Shown piece by piece: positions 24,668 to 31,594 of a stretch of DNA of 43,450 nucleotides (position 1 is its first letter; every line of letters begins with the position of its first letter). The stretch comes from Bacteroidota bacterium (GTDB lineage: Bacteria; Bacteroidota; Bacteroidia; Bacteroidales; GCA-2711565). The position numbers and the translations under genes are program-made. Under the pieces are notes generated by a model. It worked only from the letters and a program-made list of their open reading frames with translations. It did not search any database and was not told the origin of the DNA. The stretch lies in assembly GCA_018816945.1 (NCBI GenBank), contig JAHIVC010000017.1, positions 1-43,450 on the forward strand, in the 5' to 3' direction.

Positions 24668-25279
24668 ATGTTACTCAAAATACATCCTGATAATCCGAAC
24701 CCTCGCCATATTCAAACAGTACTCGATTGTTTAAATGATGGAGGAATAATCATATACCCAACCGATACTGTGTATGGAATTGGATGTGACATTTACAAAA
24801 CAAAGGCTGTTGAAAAAATTGCATTGATTAAAGGAATAAAAAAAGAAAAAGCCAATTTCTCGTTTATCTGCTCAAATTTAAGCCACATCTCCGATTTTAC
24901 CCGTCCGATAAACAATGAAGTTTATAAATTGATGAAAAGGAACCTCCCTGGCCCTTTTACATTCATCTTAGAGGCTAACAATAAGGTTCCTAAATTGTTC
25001 CAAAGCAAAAAGAAAACAGTGGGTATCAGGGTTCCTGACAATAATATAATTCATGAAATCGTTCAGAAATTAGGGAACCCTATTATGTCTTCTTCAGTTT
25101 ATGACGAGGATGAAATAATAGAATACGCAACCGATCCTGAATTGATCCATGAAAAGTATGGGCATTTAGTTGACATTGTAATTGACGGTGGGTATGGCGA
25201 CAACTTACCCTCTACCATTGTAGATTGCACACAGGATCAGATCACCGTCATCAGAGAAGGAAAAGGAATACTTCAATAA
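24668..25279 (+). CDS. Sua5/YciO/YrdC family protein (threonylcarbamoyl-AMP synthase-like)
   Basis: The 203-residue single-domain protein has the YrdC fold features IIIYPTDTVYGIGCD, LPGPFTFILEA, TVGIRVPDN and PSTIVDCT near the end. Members make threonylcarbamoyl-AMP for the t6A37 tRNA modification. The length and ending (VIREGKGIL) are closer to YciO than to TsaC, and YciO proteins have weaker or unclear activity. The gene lies 35 bp after the SRP RNA and 67 bp before tRNA-Lys(UUU), itself a t6A-type tRNA, though this neighbourhood may be chance. Confidence 0.9.
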   Translation: MLLKIHPDNPNPRHIQTVLDCLNDGGIIIYPTDTVYGIGCDIYKTKAVEKIALIKGIKKEKANFSFICSNLSHISDFTRPINNEVYKLMKRNLPGPFTFILEANNKVPKLFQSKKKTVGIRVPDNNIIHEIVQKLGNPIMSSSVYDEDEIIEYATDPELIHEKYGHLVDIVIDGGYGDNLPSTIVDCTQDQITVIREGKGILQ

Positions 25280-25297
25280 TTAATTAACATAAAAGTA

Positions 25298-25326
25298 TTG
25301 TTTTTAAAAATTATTTTATACTTTTG
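25298..25326 (+). promoter_or_regulatory. Promoter of tRNA-Lys
   Basis: TTG (25298-25300), 18 bp, then TACTTTTG (25319-25326) matches the Bacteroidota promoter consensus. The transcript would start about 10 bp before the mature tRNA. Confidence 0.7.
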
Positions 25327-25346
25327 CACCTCCAAAAAAGGGAAAT

Positions 25347-25419
25347 GATTAGCTAGCTCAGTCGGTAGAGCATTTGACTTTTAATCAAAGGGTCCCGGGT
25401 TCGAATCCCGGGCTGATCA
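25347..25419 (+). tRNA. tRNA-Lys (anticodon TTT)
   Basis: A 73-nt cloverleaf fits fully. The acceptor stem is GATTAGC/GCTGATC (one G-T pair), D stem GCTC/GAGC, anticodon stem TTTGA/TCAAA with loop CTTTTAA, and T stem CCGGG/CCCGG with TTCGAAT. The discriminator base is A and CCA is not encoded. A consensus promoter precedes it and a strong terminator follows 4 bp later. Confidence 0.96.
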
Positions 25420-25423
25420 CGGA

Positions 25424-25453
25424 AGACTGTCTGTTCAGACAGTCTTTTTTTTC
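25424..25453 (+). terminator. Terminator of tRNA-Lys
   Basis: AGACTGTCT and AGACAGTCT form a perfect 9-bp stem with a GTTC loop (25424-25445), followed by eight T residues. Confidence 0.93.
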
Positions 25454-25496
25454 TTTTTTACTGAAAAATTCATCGATTCATTAATATTGAAACGGA

Positions 25497-25554
25497 GGTA
25501 GAGCATCCCGACTTATTGTCGGGAGGGTCCCGGGTTCGAATCCCGGGCTGATCA
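25497..25554 (+). pseudogene. Partial tRNA-Lys copy with replaced anticodon arm
   Basis: This copy starts inside the D arm (GGTAGAGCAT) and keeps the T arm and 3' acceptor strand of the tRNA-Lys. It lacks the 5' acceptor and most of the D arm. The anticodon arm is replaced by a 7-bp hairpin TCCCGAC-TTATT-GTCGGGA (25506-25524). It cannot fold as a normal tRNA. Confidence 0.85.
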
Positions 25555-25558
25555 CGGA

Positions 25559-25588
25559 AGACTGTCTGTTCAGGCAGTCTTTTTTTGT
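25559..25588 (+). terminator. Second copy of the tRNA-Lys terminator
   Basis: AGACTGTCT/AGGCAGTCT (25559-25580) is the duplicated hairpin with one G-T pair in place of A-T, followed by a T-run. It belongs to repeat unit 2. Confidence 0.85.
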
Positions 25589-25789
25589 TTCTTTTTTACT
25601 AAAAAATTCATCGATTCTTCAAAATAGCAACGAAGGTAGAGCATCCCGAAGAACCGGGACAAACGAATTAAGAAGTGAACTTTGATGTATCTATACAGAT
25701 ATATTATTCTCAGCTCACAAACAACCAAAATTTTATGGCAGCTTTATAGGGTCTGGTTCAGCTTAATCATCACAATACCCAATGTATGT

Positions 25790-25821
25790 TTTGTACGGAA
25801 GCGAACAAAATTCCGTACAAA
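25790..25821. repeat. Perfect 11-bp inverted repeat in a 484-bp noncoding gap
   Basis: TTTGTACGGAA (25790-25800) and TTCCGTACAAA (25811-25821) are separated by 10 bp. No T-run follows, so it looks more like a protein-binding palindrome than a terminator. The surrounding stretch 25660-26143 contains no credible gene. The next gene starts 322 bp further on. Confidence 0.8.
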
Positions 25822-26143
25822 CCGAACAATGAATTTTTAAAATTCAATAAAGACAAATCAGCTAACTAGCAAGAGGTTAAGAGGATTGGATTTGTGGTAT
25901 AAAAATTGACAAAATTAAAATTTCAAAAAAACCATAAATGAGATTTATGAAGGATCATGTTCATGTTATTAATTCATTAACCCAATATTAACCATGTATT
26001 AACATAGGCTTATCCGGTAAGAATATACCTTTATTGCATCAAAATATTATACATAACGTGTAACAATTCGAATAAAAAAAAGTACTTATTCATTGAAATA
26101 AAAACCTATCAATAAACCTAGTTAAAACATTAAAATCTAATTT

Positions 26144-27379
26144 ATGAAAATTTCATTCCTAACATTTATCTTTCTAAGTTCTTTTACAATAGTAATTGCA
26201 CAAAATGAATCACTACAGCCTGATACGCTTCGTAAAGATGCCTTGAATGTTTATATGCAAGCCAGTGATTATATACGTAAAGAAATTCCTTTTGTAAATT
26301 ACGTGAGGGATATTAAAGACGCAAAAGTATATATTATATCTAGTTCTCAGCGAACCGGATCAGGAGGTAACGAGTTTATGTACTTTTTGAATGGACAGCA
26401 TGAGTTTACCGGAATGAACGACACGATTTCATTTGTCAGTTCTTCTGATGATACCCAAGATCAAATACGGGAGGGGCAGGTGAAAGTATTAAAAATGGGG
26501 TTAATGCGATATATAGCCAAAACACCCTTGGCCAAACATGTCAATATCAAATTTTCTCAACCTTTATCTGAGGAAGTTTCTACTGATAAATGGGACAGTT
26601 GGGTATTCAGAACCAGATTCAATGGTTTTTTCCAAGGACAGAAAACCTACAAATCAAGTAATATCAATGGCTCTTTTTCTGCTAATCGAGTTACGGATAA
26701 CTGGAAGATGAATTATAATCTAGGTATTAACCAAGGTACAGATAAATTTGAGATTGAGGATGAAATAATTAAAAGTGTCAATAAATCAAAATATTTCAAT
26801 GCTCTTATAGTTAAAAGCATAAATGAACATTGGTCATACGGAGCTACTGCCAGAATAAGCTCTTCAACTTACAGCAATCGGAAATTTAGTGCAGAATTCC
26901 TCCCAAGTATCGAATATGATATATTTCCTTACTCTGAATCAACACGTCGTCAGCTAAGATTGTTATACTCAATAGGTGCCTATTCATACCAGTATACCGA
27001 TACTACAATCTATAATAAAACCGAAGAAAGTAAATTGGGACAACAGCTTTGTGCAGCTTATGAAGTTGTCCAGAAATGGGGTTCAATGGAATTAAATATG
27101 AGATGGAGAAATTATTTTTCCGATTGGAAATTAAATAATCTATCGTTGGAAGGATATGTTAATTTCAGAATAACAAAGGGCCTAACATTCAATTTGGGCG
27201 GTGTTTACGAACTGATTCATGATCAGTTATCACTGGTAAAAGGTGGGGCCACATCCGAAGAAATCTTACTTCGTAGAAAAGAACTGGAAACAAGTTATTC
27301 ATTTTTTACACATTTTGGACTGACATATACTTTTGGTTCAATTTATAACAATGTCGTCAATCCAAGATTTGGCAACTAG
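26144..27379 (+). CDS. Exported protein, probable outer-membrane beta-barrel
   Basis: The 411-residue protein has a signal peptide (1-19) and a globular N-terminal part (about 30-150) with NYVRDIKDAKVYIISSSQRTGSGGNEF and a helical end MGLMRYIAKTPLAKH. From about residue 150 it has repeated amphipathic strands rich in aromatic residues (WKMNYNLGINQ, HWSYGATARISSS, LTFNLGGVYELI), ending in FGLTYTFGSIYNNVVNPRFGN. This pattern is that of an outer-membrane barrel. I recognise it as a type common in Bacteroidota but without an assigned function. It is monocistronic, with a strong terminator at 27480-27511. Confidence 0.8.
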   Translation: MKISFLTFIFLSSFTIVIAQNESLQPDTLRKDALNVYMQASDYIRKEIPFVNYVRDIKDAKVYIISSSQRTGSGGNEFMYFLNGQHEFTGMNDTISFVSSSDDTQDQIREGQVKVLKMGLMRYIAKTPLAKHVNIKFSQPLSEEVSTDKWDSWVFRTRFNGFFQGQKTYKSSNINGSFSANRVTDNWKMNYNLGINQGTDKFEIEDEIIKSVNKSKYFNALIVKSINEHWSYGATARISSSTYSNRKFSAEFLPSIEYDIFPYSESTRRQLRLLYSIGAYSYQYTDTTIYNKTEESKLGQQLCAAYEVVQKWGSMELNMRWRNYFSDWKLNNLSLEGYVNFRITKGLTFNLGGVYELIHDQLSLVKGGATSEEILLRRKELETSYSFFTHFGLTYTFGSIYNNVVNPRFGN

Positions 27380-27479
27380 CAATATCTTACTCTTAACTTC
27401 CCGGCAAGTCTAACACATCGCCCCATATTTATTTGTAGGACTCTGCAGATATTGATTTTACATAACTTTTATGAATATT

Positions 27480-27511
27480 AAGGCTTTATCTAATGATAAG
27501 GCCTTTTTTTT
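27480..27511 (+). terminator. Terminator after the barrel protein gene
   Basis: AAGGCTTTATC (27480-27490) pairs with GATAAGGCCTT (27495-27505; one G-T pair) around a TAAT loop, followed by a T-run. Confidence 0.88.
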
Positions 27512-27549
27512 GCATCGAACAACTATTTTCCCAAAAATTGACCATTTAA

Positions 27550-27576
27550 CTATCAATTTGGCTCCAATATTGATAG
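27550..27576. promoter_or_regulatory. CTATCAAT inverted repeat
   Basis: CTATCAAT (27550-27557) and ATTGATAG (27569-27576) form a perfect palindrome with an 11-bp spacer, 212 bp upstream of the lipoprotein gene. The half-site core equals that of the direct repeats near the LytS/LytTR pair. No T-run follows. Confidence 0.5.
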
Positions 27577-27628
27577 ATCATCACTCTCTGTAGTATTAAT
27601 AATAGCAATGGTTACAGCCATTCATGTG

Positions 27629-27661
27629 TCGGAAAACACGTAGTATGTATTCGGAAAATAC
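27629..27661. promoter_or_regulatory. Phased direct repeat TCGGAAAAYAC, 22-bp period
   Basis: TCGGAAAACAC (27629-27639) and TCGGAAAATAC (27651-27661) are 22 bp apart, each flanked by a short inverted repeat (GTGT/ACAC, GTATT/AATAC). The site is 127-159 bp upstream of the lipoprotein gene. Similar TTTCCC/TTTTCCGA elements occur upstream of the LuxR-type regulator at 30701-30733. Confidence 0.45.
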
Positions 27662-27787
27662 TCATTGTGTAAGGTTAACTGATGCAATAATTTTACCAGC
27701 GAATTTAAAATATTAATTAACCGTTAAAAACAAATTCACGGTAAAATTTGAAAATTAAAATAACTAATAAATCAAAACCTTATTGCT

Positions 27788-29239
27788 ATGAAAAAATTAT
27801 TATTTTTAATCCTGTCGACTACACTCATTTTCAGTAGTTGTGCAAAATGGGATGACAACCCTGCAGCCGACTCAGAATATGAAGTAGTTTTCAAAGGTGT
27901 GGCAGCTTCATTAAATAACCTTAAAGCAACTTGTGATAACCCTGATGCACAATATGCCTTTGTTAAGGTTAAACATACCGCATCAAGCACCATCCTAGAT
28001 TTTTATCCTGAGGTATTCTATCTAGGTGGTACCGCTTACACACAATCCATTAAACTAAAACCGGGTTCCTGGGAAATTCTTGAATTTGTTTTAATGGGTG
28101 ATAATTTCACACCGGGTAATACCAGTGATGATATCGTTATACAAGCAACTCCGCAGCAAGGTGCTCCATACGCTGATTTTATTTCAAATCCATTACCATT
28201 TACAACACAGGTGACAGAATTCCAAAAAAATGAAATCCCAATTGAAGTATTGTGTTTTGAAGAAACAGAATATGAAGAATTCGGTTTTAAATGGTTTAGG
28301 ATAGACCAAGTTTCAGTTCGAGAGCAAGTATTTTTTGGTGACCTTTGTGTTAAACATCCCGCAGATTATGCAGGATCTCTTTATGCCAACCAAACTAATG
28401 GTGTGCAAATAGATATGCCGGCAATCTTTAAAATTGATGTTTATAATAACGGTACTTTTGTCGAATCATTTTCCAATGCTTCATGGTTAGGACAAGGTCA
28501 GCCATTAAAAGTAAAATATGTTGACAATAATGGTGAAGTTAACCATTTCAGGTTTGAATTGTTCATCCTCGTGCAAGATGGAGTCAATTTTACCTATAAA
28601 AAATTCCATACATGGGAATTTGATGATGATGCAAGAATTTCAGCCGGACAGGATAATGTAGTTGACTTTGTTTTAGGAAACTGCATGGTAACCGATGCTG
28701 ATTTAATTTTAGCTCCTTACATAAGCTTACCTGCTACAGCTACTTATCAGGCAATTGCATGGTTACCAAACAGCACACTGGGAGCTTATGTTGATGCAAA
28801 AATCACAAACGTAGGTGATGTATCAACCAAATATGAATTGTATAATGGAACATGGCCATCATGGTGTGCTGATAAAAACACAACCATCGGAAGTGGTCCA
28901 TACAATATGGACGTTTATAGTTCACTATACCCAAATTTAATACCGGTATTCGCCCGTCATGCGCAAGTATGGCCAATGGTAAACTGGTTAATGAATAACT
29001 TACATTATTATCCAACTGCAAGCATTATGGACATTCAAGATGCAATTTGGATATTACTAAACAATTATACTGGCGGTAGCTCATTAGCTCACACGATTGC
29101 TTCACAAGCATCGCAATATGGAGCTGGTTATGTTCCATTGCCAGGTGGTTGGGCAGCTATAATTTTCGTACCTCAAGGTACACCTCCAACTCAAGCTCAG
29201 CCAAACATTCAAACTATGTTCATCAGGGTCGATCCCTAG
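27788..29239 (+). CDS. Surface lipoprotein with possible internal-thioester (TED-like) domain
   Basis: The 483-residue protein has a lipoprotein signal ending in FSSCAKW. The N-terminal two thirds are beta-rich and not recognised by me. The last part (about 330-483) contains PSWCADKNTTI with Cys360 and, 57 residues on, MDIQDAIWILL with Gln417. Internal-thioester adhesin domains of Gram-positive surface proteins are defined by a Cys motif and a hydrophobic-Gln-polar-hydrophobic-hydrophobic motif (here IQDAI) that form a Cys-Gln thioester for covalent binding. The spacing is shorter than in many known domains, so this is a hypothesis. A perfect terminator follows. Confidence 0.75.
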   Translation: MKKLLFLILSTTLIFSSCAKWDDNPAADSEYEVVFKGVAASLNNLKATCDNPDAQYAFVKVKHTASSTILDFYPEVFYLGGTAYTQSIKLKPGSWEILEFVLMGDNFTPGNTSDDIVIQATPQQGAPYADFISNPLPFTTQVTEFQKNEIPIEVLCFEETEYEEFGFKWFRIDQVSVREQVFFGDLCVKHPADYAGSLYANQTNGVQIDMPAIFKIDVYNNGTFVESFSNASWLGQGQPLKVKYVDNNGEVNHFRFELFILVQDGVNFTYKKFHTWEFDDDARISAGQDNVVDFVLGNCMVTDADLILAPYISLPATATYQAIAWLPNSTLGAYVDAKITNVGDVSTKYELYNGTWPSWCADKNTTIGSGPYNMDVYSSLYPNLIPVFARHAQVWPMVNWLMNNLHYYPTASIMDIQDAIWILLNNYTGGSSLAHTIASQASQYGAGYVPLPGGWAAIIFVPQGTPPTQAQPNIQTMFIRVDP

Positions 29240-29269
29240 CAAAAACAACTAAATTTTGTGAACATAAAG

Positions 29270-29301
29270 GACCGGGGTAATTTATTACCCCGGTCTAATT
29301 T
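29270..29301 (+). terminator. Terminator after the lipoprotein gene
   Basis: GACCGGGGTAA (29270-29280) and TTACCCCGGTC (29285-29295) form a perfect 11-bp stem with a TTTA loop, followed by TAATTTT. Its high GC content makes it stand out. Confidence 0.92.
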
Positions 29302-29471
29302 TCGCCTTTTAATTGTCCTTTCTTTAATGCTAGCAAAAAGAATTATAGACTAGACAAAAGCTCCCTAACTATTATAAACTATAAAAAACTATTATAAAAT
29401 TAATCCTGAAAATTCTACACTTATTTTTTATATTTACTTTGACAAAGGTTAACACAAAATACCCCAGAACG

Positions 29472-30698
29472 ATGAAACGGTTTTACAAAATTATCTTCCA
29501 TCCATTTTCACTTTCAATCATTCTTTTGGGGGTTATGATCTTAATGATTCCAAGGATCAATAAGTACAGAACTGAGTTGGTCAACGACAATCAGATTTCC
29601 AAATCAGAAAAAAGCCTTTATTATTCTTTAATCAAAAAAGGCCAAATCGCTGAGATCGACAAAAAACTAAATATCCATTTACACAAGAAATTAGAAGATG
29701 TTTCATTCAATGAATATTTTGAAATGGATCTGGATGAAGATGGTGAAACCGAATATCTTTTCATGGGTGATAAAAACCAATTTATGATCATTGCCAGAAA
29801 TGATTTCTCACATCCGATAATATTCCCGCTTCCATTTAACGACAATGCCAAACAGATCGAAATAAAATTCACCAACAAAATATTCCCACAATTATCCATC
29901 ATTTATGGTGATCAGCAGATTTATATAAATTATTTAAAGAACAAATTATATTCTTATCGATATTTACTCCTATTCGCTCTTTATGTAATTATTCTCATAA
30001 TAGTGATCTTATTAAATAGGATTTTCAATATCTATAAACAAAAAAGGATTGAATGCGCCAAAGAAATTGCCGAACTCAAACTAAAAAACATCAGAAATCA
30101 ACTTGATCCTCATTTCACGCTTAACGTACTGAATTCTATTGGATATTCTTTTCAGGCAAATGATGCAGAAACGTCTGACTATATTTTTGGCAAATACAGT
30201 AAACTTCTTCGCAATACCATATTTGCTTCAAGCAGTGCATACTCGACTCTTGAGAATGAACTTGAATACATTCAGGACTATCTTGATATTGAAAAATTCA
30301 GGATGGAAGACCGTTTTCAATATAAAATTACAGCAATTCCGGACAATGCCGACAAAATCATTTTTCCTAAAATGATGCTCCACACCTTTGTTGAGAACTC
30401 GATTAAACATGGAATTAAACCCTTAAAAAAAGCAGGATACTTAAGTATTAATTTTATAAATGAAAATAAAAATACTATCATTTTAATTCAGGATAACGGG
30501 ATTGGGCGGGAAAAAGCAAAAGATCAGAATATAAACAGCACAGGCAAAGGTTTGGAGATTATAGAAGAAATGATTGAGTTATTCTATGAACTGGTAAAAA
30601 TTAAAATCAATTATCAGATTACCGATCTGTATGATGAGGATAAAAATCCAAAAGGGACATTGATTAGAATTTCTTACCCAACTCAAAACCCTGAATAA
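29472..30698 (+). CDS. LytS-type sensor histidine kinase with an extracytoplasmic EF-hand-like loop
   Basis: From the ATG at 29472 this is 408 residues; a TTG 33 bp upstream is possible but less likely. Membrane helices lie at about 13-28 and 163-183, enclosing an approximately 135-residue sensor region. That region contains DLDEDGETE (Asp86, Asp88, Asp90), a DxDxDG calcium-loop-like motif. The His_kinase domain follows (QLDPHFTLNVLNS, His214; the usual FLFN is FTLN) with ENSIKHG and DNGIGREKA of the ATPase domain. The partner regulator starts 140 bp downstream. A periplasmic signal, possibly calcium-dependent, is inferred. Confidence 0.9.
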   Translation: MKRFYKIIFHPFSLSIILLGVMILMIPRINKYRTELVNDNQISKSEKSLYYSLIKKGQIAEIDKKLNIHLHKKLEDVSFNEYFEMDLDEDGETEYLFMGDKNQFMIIARNDFSHPIIFPLPFNDNAKQIEIKFTNKIFPQLSIIYGDQQIYINYLKNKLYSYRYLLLFALYVIILIIVILLNRIFNIYKQKRIECAKEIAELKLKNIRNQLDPHFTLNVLNSIGYSFQANDAETSDYIFGKYSKLLRNTIFASSSAYSTLENELEYIQDYLDIEKFRMEDRFQYKITAIPDNADKIIFPKMMLHTFVENSIKHGIKPLKKAGYLSINFINENKNTIILIQDNGIGREKAKDQNINSTGKGLEIIEEMIELFYELVKIKINYQITDLYDEDKNPKGTLIRISYPTQNPE

Positions 30699-30700
30699 AA

Positions 30701-30733
30701 ATTTCCCAGCATGGGAAATACTTTCCCGAAATG
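30701..30733. promoter_or_regulatory. Inverted and direct TTTCCC repeats between kinase and regulator genes
   Basis: ATTTCCCA (30701-30708) and TGGGAAAT (30712-30719) form a perfect 8-bp inverted repeat. A further TTTCCCGAAATG at 30722-30733 repeats the left arm with a 20-bp period. It lies just after the kinase stop and about 105 bp before the regulator start, consistent with an autoregulatory site or a weak hairpin. Confidence 0.4.
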
Positions 30734-30838
30734 CCTTCGTATAACAAATTACTTTATTACTTAATATCTGATAATGTGATTCTTATGTAATTTGTATAAT
30801 GTTTGTTATCTGTGTTAGAGCAATAGAAGGTTTACATT

Positions 30839-31447
30839 ATGGGATACATTAAATGTGCAATAATTGATGATGAACTGGCAGCCGTGAACAGGCTTGAAAT
30901 GCTTTTGCAAAAAATCGATACAGTTCAGGTTGTTTTTAAATCAACCGATCCGGAGTCGTTTGTTGCTGCCATCCTTCAAAAAAAACCGGATATTGTTTTT
31001 CTGGACATTGAAATGCCCCGGATCACAGGATTTGATATTGTTGAGGATTTAAGATCGAAATATTTCTTGCCTAAATTCATTTTTATTACCGGATACAATC
31101 AATATGCAATAAAGGCCATTAAAAATGCTGCTTTTGATTATATACTAAAACCGGTAGATATTGACGATTTAAAGTCATGTATTCAGCGTTATGATCAGCA
31201 GTATAATTCAAAAACAGTAAACTTAAACGACTTTGTTTTATGCGAATCATTGACAAAGCGTGAAAATGAGGTACTACAACTCTCCTGTATGGGATTGCCC
31301 ATCAAACAAATCTCCAGCAAACTAAAAATATCTGACCGCACAGTTGAGAAACACAGATCAAACCTAATGGTAAAAACCGGTTCAAAAAACTTGATTGAGG
31401 TTATCGTTTACGCTTATAAAAATGCCATTGCTTCTGTGTATCTATAA
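30839..31447 (+). CDS. Response regulator with LytTR-type receiver and LuxR-type HTH output
   Basis: The 202-residue protein has a receiver (1-120) of the sort that normally precedes LytTR domains (AIIDDELAAVNRLEMLL, Asp56 in FLDIEMP, Lys104 in ILKP). The output is a LuxR/NarL helix-turn-helix at about 140-198 (LTKRENEVLQL, IKQISSKLKISDRTVEKHRSNLM, KTGSKNLIEVIVYA). LuxR-type regulators usually pair with HisKA_3 kinases; here the adjacent kinase is LytS-type. It is probably cotranscribed with the kinase and may act on the upstream lipoprotein gene. Confidence 0.93.
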   Translation: MGYIKCAIIDDELAAVNRLEMLLQKIDTVQVVFKSTDPESFVAAILQKKPDIVFLDIEMPRITGFDIVEDLRSKYFLPKFIFITGYNQYAIKAIKNAAFDYILKPVDIDDLKSCIQRYDQQYNSKTVNLNDFVLCESLTKRENEVLQLSCMGLPIKQISSKLKISDRTVEKHRSNLMVKTGSKNLIEVIVYAYKNAIASVYL

Positions 31448-31525
31448 CCAATAGGCAGTTAAGGATTATCGCATATCAACCCTCAACTTATTAACAATTC
31501 TATATTCATTTAATTTAATTTATTG

Positions 31526-31557
31526 TTCGTCCTTCCAAACAATAATAATTATATTTG
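31526..31557 (+). promoter_or_regulatory. Candidate promoter of the UDP-sugar gene cluster
   Basis: TATATTTG (31550-31557) is a perfect TAnnTTTG element 38 bp upstream of the UDP-glucose dehydrogenase start. A TTCG 20 bp further upstream is a partial -33 match. Confidence 0.55.
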
Positions 31558-31594
31558 CCTGCACTTAATTAGACCTTAAATTAAAAATGATACA

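Larger units (their letters stand above)
25364..25659 (+). repeat. Degenerate tandem repeat, 133-138 bp unit, derived from tRNA-Lys 3' part, terminator and spacer
   Basis: GGTAGAGCAT recurs at 25364, 25497 and 25635 (spacings 133 and 138 bp). Units 1 and 2 share the tRNA 3' half, terminator and spacer (ATTCATCGATTC). Unit 3 is cut short just after a TCCCG/CGGGA hairpin (25644-25659). Units 2 and 3 both carry a TCCCG-type hairpin where the anticodon arm should be. Confidence 0.85.

Noticed and set aside
25497-25554. A second functional tRNA gene
   Set aside because: The 5' acceptor strand and most of the D arm are missing, and the anticodon arm has an extra base and a foreign stem.
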